Assembly: GCA_036785705.1 (NCBI GenBank)
Contig: JAWUZG010000032.1
Coordinates: 12,046,001 to 12,110,000 of the forward strand
DNA from: Acanthornis magna
Lineage: Eukaryota > Chordata > Aves > Passeriformes > Acanthizidae
Length of the DNA stretch: 64,000 bases
Direction: 5' to 3'
The notes under the pieces: generated by a model
Databases searched by the model: none
What the model saw: only the letters and a program-made list of their open reading frames with translations
What the model was told of the DNA's origin: nothing
Translations under genes and position numbers: made by a program
In this document: positions 25,501-37,392 of the stretch, one piece after another
How the letters are laid out: each line of letters begins with the position of its first letter
Position numbering within the stretch: position 1 is the first letter of the stretch

Positions 25501-26959
25501 AAGTGCTGCTTGTTCCTGTACCCTTTTCCCCCCCTCTAAACTCTCAGCTTAGTTGCAAGACTGGGTGGACAGAGGTTTTCAGTGGTTTTGGACTGTGGTA
25601 GATAATCTTTCAGCCATGGGCATGGGAGAGTGCATTTTCTTTCCTAGGCACAGACTGAGCCTCTGCCAGCTCTTAACTGTGGTGTATGCACCTGAGTTGA
25701 AGGGCTTGCATTAATTTTTGGATTCACAAAAGCAGGTATTGCAAAAACACCAGTCTTGTCCTTTTCAGCAGTGTGGTGTCTATGGTCCGGTTTGCTGCTG
25801 TTGTTGATGACTGGGATTTGTTGACTTGTGATTTTCTAGGAAAAAACACCATTAATCACTTAACAAACCATCAAAGTTTGCTGATGAAGGTGAGGCATTA
25901 TGGCATGAATTCAGCCATGTGTATTAGAGGACACACATCATTCAGCTTCATTAAGACTCTCCCAGCATTTTCTAAGAGTGAATAAAAGCAATAAAGCTTG
26001 GTCCTTCTCCAGATGCATGCTGACATTAAATGTTGTCAAGACAAGCTCAATGGTTAGATAGCATTTCTGCCTACTGTGATGTATTGATCTTGTTTTTATG
26101 TTGTTAAAGTAATTAAAATTATGTCTGTGACAGTTTGTAAAGTCTCTCAGTTGTAGAAATGAACTCTCTTTAGAGAAATGAACAGTCTTGTAAGAAAGCG
26201 ACACAGTGAAAAAGAACACGAGCTAGAAAGAAAATTATATTCATTTTCTCAAATTGAATTATCTGAGAAAACTGCTAGCAATTAGACACAGCCATTCTTC
26301 ATTCCAAATGGCAGCAAAGGCACTGAGGTAAGCTTACATACTTGGGCTTTTTGGATGAATACTTGACATACTCGTAACTAAAAGACATTTCATATGCTGG
26401 GCCATGATGTCTTGCTGTTTCAAGAAACTCACCAATGGCAGGGGAGCAAGGGCAGGCTAATTGCAGGAGTTGTAGAAACTGAACGACAGCACTGCTGGAT
26501 GGACAAGATGATTTAGCACATACTTTCTTAAATGATGACTCAGTAGCTTAACTATTTACCATTATCCTTAAAAATTAATATACAACTTTACTGTATTTTT
26601 ATTATAACCAAATAATGTTTTCAGATACTTCCATGCTCAAAAAAAAATTAGCCATGTTTATATCGATTGCAAATGCTACCATGTTTGTTGGGTTATATGT
26701 CAGATGACTGCAACAGTTACCTCATGCAGTTGCTGGACTTGTTCATCAAACCTAGCAGATAAATTTCTGTATTGCCATAAAGCAATGTGCTGTTCAGATT
26801 GCAAAATCAAATAAATACAAATAAAAAAATTCTACTCTATTTTTTTCATGAGTTTGAATGCTTTACGTACGTACAACATATATCATCTTTCATTCCGGGA
26901 TTATCAAAAATCTGTATTATAATTTTTTTCAAGCATAGCATACTGTATGCTCCTAGGTA
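19541..26959. other. Long unique stretch, no gene recognised
   Basis: Over 7 kb without a recognisable transposon. About 20380-20850 is richer in G+C and has overlapping frames on both strands, but there is no domain or splice pattern. The strings around 19700-20100 and 21870-22190 are dense in SOX-, MEIS- and homeodomain-like words and look like candidate conserved non-coding DNA. That is a visual impression only, and no alignment was possible. Confidence 0.45.
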
Positions 26960-27013
26960 AAAGAGAGCCATGGAGCTCCTGGAGCGGGTCCAGCGGAAAA
27001 CTTCGAAGATGAT
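26960..27013 (+). mobile_element. CR1 LINE internal scrap
   Basis: 'gagctcctggagcgggtcca' followed by 'gcggaaaacttcgaagatg' matches the CR1 segment near the end of the reverse-transcriptase ORF and the start of the 3' UTR. Its continuation is missing because an ERV LTR begins at 27014, so the copy is broken at that point. Only about 55 bp are visible. Confidence 0.8.
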
Positions 27014-27408
27014 TGTTTTGGGTCTGGGTGAGCTGAAGTTGATTTTCTCTTAGTAGCCTGTGCTGTGCTCTGCATTGATAGCTGGAAAAGTGTTGATAAC
27101 TCATCAGTGTTTTGGCTACTGCTGAGCAGTGCTGGCACAGCATCAGCACTCTTTCTCCAACTTTGCTTCCTTCTCATCAAGGGGCAGGGGTGGGCAAGAT
27201 CTGGGAGGGGACACAACCAGGCCATCTGACCCAAACTGACCAAAGGGATGTTCCATACCATAGGATGTCAGCTAAGATATAAAAGCTAAGGGAGGAGGAT
27301 GAACAGGGAGCATTCATTATTCACAACATTTGCCTTCTGGAGAAACTGCTGCATGTGCTGAGACCCTATTTCCTGGGAAGTAGCCAGACATCACTTGCCA
27401 ATGGGAAG
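27014..27408 (+). mobile_element. ERVL-like solo LTR, 3'-truncated
   Basis: The block starts with TG at 27014-27015. It then carries in order 'gttgattttctcttagtag', 'gtgttgataactcatcagtg', 'ttggctactgctgagcagtg', 'tgacccaaactgaccaaagg' and 'gatgttccataccatagg', all landmarks of an abundant avian ERVL-type LTR. A TATA-like 'gatataaaagct' lies at about 27274-27285, the U3/R promoter position. The match fades after 'tgccaatgggaag' (27408), before any polyadenylation signal, so R-U5 is lost. No gag, pol or env is attached. Two chance minus-strand frames (26904-27149 and 26953-27261) lie across it and should not be taken as genes. Confidence 0.8.
27274..27285 (+). promoter_or_regulatory. TATA-like box of the ERVL-like LTR
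   Basis: 'gatataaaagct' sits about 30 bases downstream of the conserved 'ccaaagggatgttccatacc' block, where the LTR promoter is expected. Whether it is active in the host is unknown. Confidence 0.5.
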
Positions 27409-28395
27409 CTTTACAAAGAGAGACAATTTTGGCATTCTCCCTGCATAGCAAAAATGCTATTAAAAAAAAAAGACAAAGATTCCCTCACCCTCCACACATA
27501 GGATAGGTAGAGTGAGCACAAATGTTCTGATTAAAGGTCCTGAGAAGCGAATCAATTAACAGGTACTCCTAGGTGCTACAAGAACATTCCTTTTCAATGT
27601 CTTTGTTCTTTCTTGCTTACATATAGCAAACTTGCTTTATCAAATGAAAGTATACATGAGCAAACTGGAGGAAAAATTTATGTCTCGCTGATTCTGCTTC
27701 CTAAAATGTTGTTTATTCCAGGAGATAAGTAAATTAGTATATTAAATACAAGTTCAAGAAATAATAAATATCTGTTAACACTGTGGAAGGGAAAGGCTAT
27801 GTCAGAGAGGAAGGAAGGCAAATTTGCCTTCAAAAGGAAGACAAATACCCAACAGTCATTAAAAACAGAAAAGATGTCTGAGGGCAAGGACATATCCAGA
27901 AGTATTCATGAGCAGAAAAAATCATCATCAAAAGGTGAAAAACTTTTTAAATGTTCATGTTTATGAAAAAATATTTGATATTTGAAAGCAATGAATATGA
28001 TGACTGAAATGGAAGAATCTGATAATTCGTCTGACATAAAATCCTAAGGTAAGAAAGTTTTACTGGTAATGGACGTTTTGTTGCTCTTCTTTTGCTTTTC
28101 AGCTCCAAGAGACTTAAAAATAGTGTCTTACTATAACTACCTATCTCACTTTCTCAGTCCATGATAGCTGTGCATTACCTCCTCACTGAAATTAAAAAAT
28201 AAAAAGAGGTAGATCCCTCTTATTGTCAACACTACTTGCTGCTTCCTGTTCCTGGGAGAATTCTTCCTTATTGCCTGTCCAGTTCTATTGTATGTCTAAA
28301 TTTCTTTTCTTACTTTGGGTGTCACAATTTGCTTTCCTCAAGAATCTTATCTTATTAGTGGTGTCCCTGTTTATAAAAGAGTACAGCTAAGCCAC
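27409..28395. other. Unique DNA, no gene recognised
   Basis: No recognisable repeat or exon. It contains a short A-run near 27461. Confidence 0.5.
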
Positions 28396-28450
28396 AAAAG
28401 GCAGCCTCTCCTGAAGAGCCAGAGGTTTACCAACTGAGCCAGGCTTTCAG
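28396..28450 (-). ncRNA. tRNA-like segment (decayed)
   Basis: On the minus strand, TGGCTCAGTTGG (28430-28441) fits the polymerase III A-box consensus TRGCNNAGYNGG exactly. It is followed by a segment that can form a 5-bp CCTCT/AGAGG anticodon-like stem. A good B box (GGTTCRANNCC) is not present, and the acceptor arms do not pair. It is therefore at most a tRNA pseudogene or the head of an old tRNA-derived SINE, and it could be chance. Confidence 0.3.
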
Positions 28451-28455
28451 TGTAG

Positions 28456-31400
28456 AGAGGGTGCAACCTCCTGAAGCCACAGAGTGTGCTGAATATGAGC
28501 CTGCATTGGAGTGCTGCTGACAAGGCAGGGGTAACCCAGACCCAAGACAGTCATATCATAAGCATCCAGATTCGAAAGACATTCTGTCTGTGTATGATTT
28601 AAATGAAGCCTCAATCTTTGGAACTCTAGATAAATTGAATTATGCCTTGCAATTATGTCTTGGTAATTATGTCCTGCAAAAGGATAAACTACGGTGGAGA
28701 AAAGAAAACAAAAAGAAATCTTTATCAGTTTCAGCCTATATTCATTGCACATTGTCAGGAAAGACACGAACGTGCCTGTCTGAAAACAAAAGAGACATTC
28801 TGCCAGGAATCTTAGTGATGAGTTGAAGTCCTTAATACAAGCAATATTGTGTTAATTAATATGTAATGCCGTCTTAGGAAATGTATTGCTGTAATGATAA
28901 GATTTTTCTTCTCTGTTGATCAGTGTTCTACCAAAACTCACAAATTTCTATTTTGTGTTAGAGGGGTTTTTTGTTTATTTCAGATGTCCACAACCATTGT
29001 GTATTCAAAGAATCTAAAGTAATTTTATTCCTCTCTGTGCAGTTGTTTTATTTTACTTTGAGCCCCTTTCTATTACTGTAAAGCATCTCATATAACAGAC
29101 CAGGAATTGATGCTGCTGCATTACAAGCTGTCTGTCAGGGGATTCTGCAGCTGTATTGTGGTTCACCTTGGAGACTATAGATTTACAATGCTTCTGGAAT
29201 CCAAAACCAGTGACCCTGTTGCAGAGAAGGAATACAAATTTGGTTATTTTCATTATACTCTTGTTTTGAATATTATAATTTCCTGGACCCAATCACAACA
29301 GACCAGATTTTTTCTAATCAAATTTGGCTCACCTCTGCTTCTGTCTGTGCCTATGATATGCATACAAATATGACTCCATTTAGGATAAAAAAAAAAGACT
29401 TTATTCTTCTCAGGTTCTTGTTTGACACTAGTGCATTCACTGGAACACACCCATCCAGTGAAGGGGAAAATTAAACCTATGGATAAGCAGTTAGAAACAA
29501 TTATTAACACAAAACTAAACAGCTTTACTTTAGTATACTTGCATTATGCTAGGAGCAAGCATATGGAAGAAAGAAGATTCTGCCAGTGAATAGCTTAATG
29601 GTACATGACATGAAGTTGAGGGTTTTATGGGGCTATCATCTATGTCCTATGGGGGACAGAGAATAAAATCAAGATGTCACAGGAAAGTCAAGGTTTTGAT
29701 GGTCCTGAAGGGAAGAAATTTGTTATTTCCTTGTTTAATAATATTACAAATTTAATCATTAAACAGAGAAAGAGTTCGTATTGTGTTAGCATAAAATGGA
29801 CTCTATTGACTATCACTAGATCTTTGAACATTGCTGGAATATTACTTGAAATTTATAAAACTTTTCTGACAAGGAATTCATAGACAAACAGACAAGAGAG
29901 AAAAGGCGAGAGGCACTTAATATGAAAACAGCATTGTCTTTTTCAGAATTGTAGGCAACTCTAAAGCAAATAATCTCAGAAGTACATAGATCAATATGTT
30001 AATAGATTAAGCACAGACTGGAAAACAGAAAGATCAATCATTTAAATACCCACCTACAAGAAACAGGAAAAAATACCTGGTATTAGGGAAGACATTAATC
30101 TGGCCAACATATTCAGGAGGCTTTATGCTGTCAATATTCAGAATTCTTTGCCCTCAATTTCGCTTCAGATGAAAATATTCATTTTCACAGAACTAATAAT
30201 AAGTGATTATTTAAGTACAAATGATCAAGACTTGATTAAATTTATTAAAAGAAATACAAACAAGCAATATTCATGCTCAGAGTTTTAAAGGTCAAACTTC
30301 ACAGAGAGAAAGTAATATGCCAAATGATTTCGAAAAAGAATTAAAACAGAAAAATGGGAAAGACATTAGCTGTTGTAGCTTTATTTTGTCATTTTCTACC
30401 TAGATGATTTCAACTCCATGTACCATTTGTGTGTGCTGACAAACTACTCTATTTTTGCTTTCAGAAAAGAAGGCATGATTTCCTCCTGTTGCTACATCAT
30501 AAGTAAACAAATCTGCAATAAGTTTAACATCTGATTATGACAAATTTCTGTGCGCATTGTGACTATTCAGATCCACAATTACTTTCCAATAAATGCCTGC
30601 CTTTTGCAAGTTTGAAGTTTACCTTTTATTGCTTTTGAAACAAATAAAAGTTTGAGTTAAGATGAACTAGCATGCTGAAAAAGTGTTTTCCTCCAGTATC
30701 AGTACTTTACTTAGCAATCAAATCCTTTATATCTCACAAAAACCTGTGTAGATATGTGACTTAATTTGTACTACCAACTTTAATTTAGCTATTAAGATAC
30801 TTTAGACTACACGTAAATTTGAAAGCTGGTAATATTATGATCTACTGAAGACACTAAACTTATCCAAATCCATATCCTGATAAAGTGTAAATATGCCATT
30901 GTCAAACACTCCTAGATAAATTCAAATGTGTTTCTCCCGGAGAGAACAGATTTGTTCTTTTAGTTTATTGTGAAGCTTTAGGAGGAAATTTACAGGCTAT
31001 GAGGAGAGAAAGAGAAAGGTTATAGAAGAGTGCTAAAGCAGTGGGGTTTTTGACTTCATGGTAATATCTAATAGTACAATGGTCAAGTGGAGTATATTCA
31101 CATTTTTCAAGTTTTAGCAAATTTTCTCATACTTTGAAATGAATTTCACAATTACTTTGTTTCTTAGCAGTATTTAACAGTTTTATTATGTTCTCTTGCT
31201 GGAATTCCAGTTTGAAATTTTCATGTATAGGGGATATGTTTGCTAGGCAACTTCTTCAGAGTTGTGTATGAATTCCTTGGGGCTATTTAGTAGATTGTTT
31301 GAAGCATGAAGGATAAGTGGGGACAGTGGAAAAGGATAAAATAAATGAAAACTAAATATCTCAAATAAATAGCAGTGGATTTTTTCTACAACACATCAAT

Positions 31401-32715
31401 ATATATTTAAAGGACAATTTTTGTCTGCTCTCCATAGCATCCCTTTTCTTAAACATCAAGAGACAAATTGCTAGAAAATCTCCAAGATCGTTATTGCAGG
31501 CATCAGAAAACAAAGAAAAGCACTTCCAAAATTGGTTTTAAAACATTGTTAACACTATATCAATGCTCACTGTGGATCCTGCCTGTTGATTTAAGTGAGA
31601 GCAAAATTTGGTTTCCTTCCATGAATATCCTATGGAAGAAGAGTAGTGGAAAAACAAACCAAAGCCTTTTAAGCTGATACTTCTGGCAGTTCCAAAGATA
31701 AAATTTCTCACCAACTGTGTGAATGATTGGAGACGAGTTAGAGGCATATAAGAAACCTGAAAATTACCTAGCCAACTGTGTGTTTTCTTTTCAAATAGAC
31801 AAGACAGAATTTGTGAAAAAGGTGGTATGGCTGTGTTTCCCAATAAAATGTATGCTAGTTTATAATAGTTAACTCACATTTTTCTTTACATAGCTTGAAT
31901 GTCAAGACTGGAGGCTGTTTGGTCCAACCTGTAAAAACTTTTATCAGGAAGCAATGTATAAACAATGTTCTTAATGCATTCATCAAATCTAATGAATGAC
32001 AAAAATATTTCTTAGAGATTTTTCATGGAGGGGAGGGCTACAGGCAAGATTTTCAAAACAGGAATCTATGGCAAATGGGTAGGCATGGATAGTGCTGGAG
32101 AATCAAGTGGTCTCAGACACAGGGCAGATCACACAGGAGGCAGGCTGGAGCTAAAACCTTGTCTGCAGACAACAGGCCTGCTTTCAGTCACATTGCAGTT
32201 GAACTTAGATAAGGGAATAAATAAGCTTACGCAGCAGGGAACTCTGTTATTGCTTCCATGCAAAGTCTTTTTCGACTTTCTCTGCAATGCTTGTCCTTAC
32301 TCCTGTGTCCTCGTCCTCCTGATTTCAGTGGTCAAAGCTACTTGCTTCAATTGCTTGAAAATCAATCAGCAATTGCTGAAATTGCCTTTTACATAGGTAG
32401 AAAAAATACTGTAAACCTCAATGACTTAAGAGGGTTTTTTTTCCCAGTACCCCTGCCAGTTCCCACTGGGAAGCAGTACTTACTGATGCTGCCACCTCCA
32501 GGGAAAATCTATACCATGAAATGGAAAGTGGTGCAAAGAGACCTTTGCTGGGCAAATATTGCATGGAGTCATGTTTGTGCATGGAGAGGTTGTGTTAGAC
32601 ATTGCTACATCTGAGCTAAATCATAACCTATGTGCACTGTTGTAGTTTTATTGTGCTCTTTGGGAGGGAGCCATGACACAGAGCCATGACATGCTGGTTT
32701 ATTCCTCTGGAAATT
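28456..32715. other. Unique DNA, no gene recognised
   Basis: No transposon is recognised across 4 kb. The block 30500-30660 is AT-rich with two AATAAA/TTTATTG-type words and could be a conserved non-coding element. The frames at 28447-28767 (minus) and 32025-32396 (plus) have no known motif. Confidence 0.45.
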
Positions 32716-32721
32716 ATTCCT
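32716..32721 (+). repeat. Left target-site duplication, ATTCCT
   Basis: The six bases ATTCCT immediately before the LTR are repeated exactly at 33386-33391 after it. A 6-bp duplication is the known hallmark of class II (ERVK-type) integration. Confidence 0.85.
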
Positions 32722-33385
32722 TGTTGGGGAAGATGAAATAGGAAAGCATTATAAATATGACTACTTGGCAAAAGATGCTGAGAACATGGAAACTATAAGC
32801 TAGATTGAAATGAAGACAAGCTTTGAGATACCAAACCCCAGTTACTAAATAACTGGAAAACAATGGCATGGCCACTGAAGATAATCCCCTTTTGACTAAA
32901 CAATCCCTCTCTTTGATTAAACAATACCCTCTGCTTGCAGACAGGTCCAAGGGTCAGAGCAGACCCTACCAACTTGGCAGAGGGTCCAAAAGGCAGTTTC
33001 TAGAGTTTAAAATATAATGCCGTATGGTAATGCAATGACTCTCATAGGCTATATGTAAATGTTGTAGGATTTGTAGCTTGTTCTAGATTGGTTAGTGAAA
33101 ATTAGAATATTCAATACAGAAGATGATTTATTGTATAGTAAACGGCAACCACAGTATTCTATTCCATTATATTCCGTATTCTGTATTCTGTCCTCTTTCT
33201 TCTCTCTCTCTCTCTCTTACCTCTCTGACCTGCTTCGAGCTGGGTCTGGCAGCTCCTAGCAGGTCCCCTACACCCACACCCTTTCACAATAAACCTCATG
33301 CTCTAAGACCTGACTTCAGAGATCTCTCATCTCCGTCCCGACCATCTGAAACAAACCACCAAATCCCACAGACAGCAATCCGACA
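32722..33385 (+). mobile_element. Intact solo LTR, class II ERV (ERVK-like)
   Basis: This 664-bp LTR is bounded by TGTTGG at the left and CCGACA at the right (an inverted repeat with one mismatch) and by perfect 6-bp target duplications ATTCCT. It contains 'ccctaccaacttggcagag', 'gggtccaaaaggcagttt' and 'ctcataggctatatgtaaat' in the U3 part, a (TC)n tract at about 33200-33217, 'agctgggtctggcagctcct', AATAAA at 33288-33293, and a U5 ending 'caaaccaccaaatcccac'. These resemble passerine class II LTRs as I remember them. There is no internal region, so the provirus was removed by LTR-LTR recombination. The plus-strand frame 33123-33530 is a by-product of this LTR, not a gene. Confidence 0.88.
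33288..33293 (+). promoter_or_regulatory. LTR polyadenylation signal AATAAA
   Basis: A canonical hexamer about 92 bases before the LTR end, consistent with the R/U5 region. It could in principle end host transcripts read from the left. Confidence 0.7.
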
Positions 33386-33391
33386 ATTCCT
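33386..33391 (+). repeat. Right target-site duplication, ATTCCT
   Basis: Exact copy of 32716-32721, directly after the terminal CA of the LTR. Confidence 0.85.
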
Positions 33392-35940
33392 GAGAACTCC
33401 TTCAGGAGTTATACATTTGGAAAGGCTTCCTGACACCAAGGCTGTGCTTCAAAAAACAGAGGTGGACGATGCACCATGTCTTGAAGCATCAAGACCAGTG
33501 TTGATTACCCAGGTCACTCTTGTCACTTAAAGTGTATGTCTCTTTGGGGAAGAACTGCTGAGAACTTCATCTGGTGCCTGATGGAGGAAGGCTGGCTCTT
33601 GCATTAGAAAAGAGACTACAATATTAGAAATACAGACTGTTCAGCAAACCAAAACCTGGTTGGGGAGTTTTGCTTGTGCTCATACTAAGATGACAAGGGA
33701 GACATTTAGTCTCCAAACAGATGAAGTGTCAGTGTGCTCCTTGGTTTGGGTTTGTCTTTTGCCTTCTAATATTTTCACAAAGGCTATCTAGGCATTTCTT
33801 GGGGAGCTGTGTAGTGCTTTTAATTTTTCATGTAGATGAAACCACCATATGCTGGGCTGGAGAAAGGTTTAGTTGCAGGGTACCAGCTCTGCTGTGCCAG
33901 TTGACCTCAGTGTCAGAGGATGGCCACCAGCTCATTTTACTTACTACTATGTACCTATTTTGACTTTGTGCAACTGTTATAGTATCACTGATAGCTGAGT
34001 TAGGTTATCAACATCTTTGGAATAAGACAGTTCTGTAAATTATTTTGTTTTGTGGAAAAAAATCTCTTTTCCTATTTTGATTTCTTAACATCGGATAGAT
34101 ATTTCCATGTGTTCATCAAATACCTTTCCAGTTGTATTCAGCCATCCTAATTTATTCAATAACACAGCAATTGAGTGTTTATTTTAAATCATCCAGGACT
34201 CTCAAGCAAATGCCAAATATTGTGGTGTCAGACTGCATTGAAACTAGTGGCTTTCCCATTGCTCGTGTTTCCCAGTAAACATTAATATGGATAATATAGT
34301 ATGCCTGCATCCCGAAGAAGGAATTAGAAGACTGTATTTGATTCCTGTTTTCTCCATCCTCTACCCCTGCAGGAAGCAGACTTTGACAGCAGATGTATAC
34401 TTTATAGTAGTGGGGAACTTGCAAGTTTCTTTGTGTAGAAGTTGCCAATTGCGACAAATTATGTTCAGTTTTATGAGCAGTGGCCACTGGAGACTGAACT
34501 AAATTGGATTTGCACTCAAATCCCACAGCCCGTGCCTTCTTAGGAGCAGCTGCTGCTTGGATGATGGTAGGATTTAAACATGCTTATTTATGATACGCTA
34601 GAAATCTAATTCTGTAAACAAAAGTACTTTCATTTGGAAGAGCAAAAACAGGATGCCAAGAAGAAAAGCTATAGGGACTGATGGTTGCTGCTGCAGCATC
34701 CACATTTTCTAAATAATTGTATTATTAATTTAATAGAGCTTGACAAAATTCTGACTGCATTGCAAGCTGATGTTCAGATTGTATGAATTGATTAAGCTGA
34801 TGATCAATAACAACTCATGTCTTTCCAACTAATTTAAAAATTCAGATTAGGTATCCTGCAGAAAATTGAACACCTAGGAAGCAGGGAACCAGTGCTGAAG
34901 CAAAAGTTGTCACGTCTTTTCACTCCTGCTTGGCTAAAATTCAGAGATTATTTCTGTTTGGATGAAAAGTTCCAGCTCTCTTTGATGTGAATTTGTTGAT
35001 TTGCAAAGTAAAAGGTGTTCTTTACCTGAACACAAAGGATCTATTTTCTTTCAGCTCCAGGGATCTTTCAAGCACTCTTAGTTAAGACATATCTTCCAAA
35101 ACTTTTGCCTTTAAACCTCAGAAGCATTGGCAAATTCCTGTTGGACTTATCTATGCAAACCCTGACTTTGTAGAGGCATTGACTGAAACCACGTGGGGTG
35201 ATGCTCAACTGAGTGGCGAAAGACATATTCTTGATAAAAAAGCTCAGCTCTGACAAGTGTCATGGTCTTTTTGCAGAGTCAGAGGCCGACGGAACTTCTG
35301 TAAGAAAGGATAATAGCTTTCAACATTTAAATATTTTTTTTTCCCTGGATGGGTTCCTAGCTGAAACATTCTGGAATTTCTCCATAAAAGTGTGATCTCA
35401 GGCAAACATCTGGACTGGAAAATTTCTGCTCATTTAGTTTTGCAAGCTTAAAAAAATTAGTGAACAAGGTGTTACAGTGGATGGTCCCTGACAGCATTAG
35501 TACTGGGTGGTGCCAAACAATGTGCATGAGGGTCAATAACAATTCTGTAATGTATGCATACACAAATGAAGCTCAGTGGCAGACTCCCAAATGGAGTAAT
35601 CACATGATTTGTAGGAACTCTTGAGCAAGCCTAATGGAAAGTCTTGCTCTTAGAATAAGTCAAAGTGGGAGCTTTTACCACCACCAATGTTTGCTGGTGA
35701 ATGGTTTTTTTGCAGCCTGCTGAGTGCACTGTACCTACAGGGCTCTCTAAATTGCTCATTCACAACTGTTAAGAAGATGACAAACTTCATATCCTAAAGA
35801 AGGATTTTTTTTTCTCATGTTACTGACCTTTTAGACATAAAAGTATGTTAAGTAAAGCTATGGCAACTTATGGAATTCTGTCCTTTTCATGATTCTTGGT
35901 TTGCTTTGGTATCACAGTCTGTGTAACTGGTTCTCAGAAC
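33392..35940. other. Unique DNA, no gene recognised
   Basis: No repeat or exon is recognised. Overlapping frames on both strands around 34179-34526 have no known motif. Confidence 0.5.
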
Positions 35941-36356
35941 CACAGAATCACAGAATATGCCAAACTGGAAGGGACCCACAAGTATCATCATGCTCTTAGC
36001 CCTGCACAGGACATCCCCAAGAGTCACACCATGTGCCCAAGAATATTTTTCAAATGCTTCTTGAACTCTGTCAGGCTTGGCACTGTCAGCATTTCCCTGA
36101 GGAGCCTATTCCAGTGTCCAGGAGCCTATTCCACCACCCTCTGCGTGAAGAACCTTTTTCTAATATCCAAACTAAACCTTCCCTGACACAATTTCAGGCC
36201 ATTCCCTTGGTCCTGTCCCTGGTCATTAGAGAGAAATCAGTGCCTGCCCCTCCTCTTCCCCTCAGAGGAAGTTGTAACTGCCATGATGCCTCCCCTCAGT
36301 CTCGTTTTCTCCAGAATGAACATATCTCCAGTTCTCTCACAGATTTTTCTCCTTCA
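35941..36356 (-). mobile_element. CR1 LINE 3' region, minus strand
   Basis: Reverse-complemented CR1. The left edge 'cacagaatcacagaatatgc' is the 3' terminus. It is followed by 'aactggaagggacccacaag', 'gagtcacaccatgtgcc', 'cttgaactctgtcaggcttg', 'tctgcgtgaagaaccttttt' and 'cattcccttggtcctgtccc', ending in a decayed 'ctccagaatgaacatatctc'. Only the 3' UTR and the extreme C-terminal part are present. A 14-base piece (AGGAGCCTATTCCA) is tandemly duplicated at 36100-36113 and 36120-36133. The same subfamily occurs in opposite orientation at 38120-38969. Frames 35896-36186 and 36033-36374 are artefacts of this element. Confidence 0.92.
36100..36133. repeat. 20-bp tandem duplication inside CR1
   Basis: AGGAGCCTATTCCA occurs twice with a period of 20 bases. 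The CR1 consensus has one copy at this place, so this is a local duplication in this element. Confidence 0.75.
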
Positions 36357-37117
36357 TTGTTAGCCTGGCAATGAAGTTGAACAAGTTCCACTTCATGACC
36401 AAACCATCTATTTATCATTTCATTTGAATCTAAACTTTGCTTTGAGAGTTGTGACAAGGGATTAGGAATAACTTCACTTCCTATGCAGCTTCTCTTGTCT
36501 GTAAGAAATAGGTGAGATGACAAGAGGAAAAAGAAGCCTTCTACATGACTTCAAATTAAATTGTTATTTTTCCTCCAGCTGTTTTGATCAAATGGTCTTG
36601 GTACAGTACATGGAACTCCATTACTTGGGGCAATGGTAATTTTTTAGGCTCTTGGCTTAAAAACTGTTCAGGAAGGATGAATATATAATAGGCTCTTCTA
36701 AATTTCCATGGGCTTGTTAATGGAAAATGACCTGATGTAACCAAGACAAAGGCATTGCAATGTATCTTCATCAGAAAACAACTAATTTAGGAGAGATAAC
36801 TTAATGAAGTTCAGTTTAAACTCTTTAATTTTCTTTGCTCAACATAAAACTTATGCAGTCACCTCTTAACAACAAAGTTCGTTTCACAACAGCAAAGCCT
36901 GATTTTGTAAGATATTGTTTCCTATAAATTAGGCCTATAGAACCTGATGATTCTCTGTTGATGACTGTATCTGTAAGATACATTACTCTGACATTCTCTT
37001 CTCCTGAAAGAAGCTTCCCGACTTTATTCAGCAGCACCTTGTCTTTATATGTATATATACATACAAAATTTTTCGGTTTCTACTGAAGACTCACTTTTAT
37101 GGTGATCCCACAGAAAG
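36357..37117. other. Unique DNA, no gene recognised
   Basis: No repeat family or exon recognised. A small palindromic TA-rich motif lies near 37048-37065. Confidence 0.5.
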
Positions 37118-37152
37118 TGAGTCATGGCAATTTAATTGAGTCATGGCAATTT
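37118..37152. promoter_or_regulatory. Tandem AP-1/NF-E2-like motifs
   Basis: TGAGTCATGGCAATTT occurs twice, identically, at 37118-37133 and 37137-37152 (period 19). Each copy contains TGAGTCA, the AP-1 consensus, followed by TGGCA. The duplication is seen directly. Transcription-factor use is inference, since one 7-base site is common by chance although two in tandem are less so. Confidence 0.4.
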
Positions 37153-37338
37153 TATGAAACTTGGTGTGCATACCTACCTTACAGCAATTTTTTTCCTCAT
37201 GTCTATGATTATACTATTTTCTTGTTAATTTTTTCTACCTATTTCATAAATTCATGTCAGTTAAATTTCAGATACACTGGATTGGAAACCGAAGTTTGTA
37301 ATTACTTGTTTGAGATCCTGAGTATGTATCTAAAAATC

Positions 37339-37340
37339 TG

Positions 37341-37392
<52 letters not shown>

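Noticed and set aside
26904..27261. Two overlapping minus-strand frames of 81 and 102 codons
   Set aside because: They are antisense shadows of a CR1 scrap and an ERVL-like LTR.
33123..33530. 135-codon plus-strand frame as a host gene
   Set aside because: It reads through the R-U5 part of the solo LTR and its flank; the (TC)n tract gives the Ser/Leu run.
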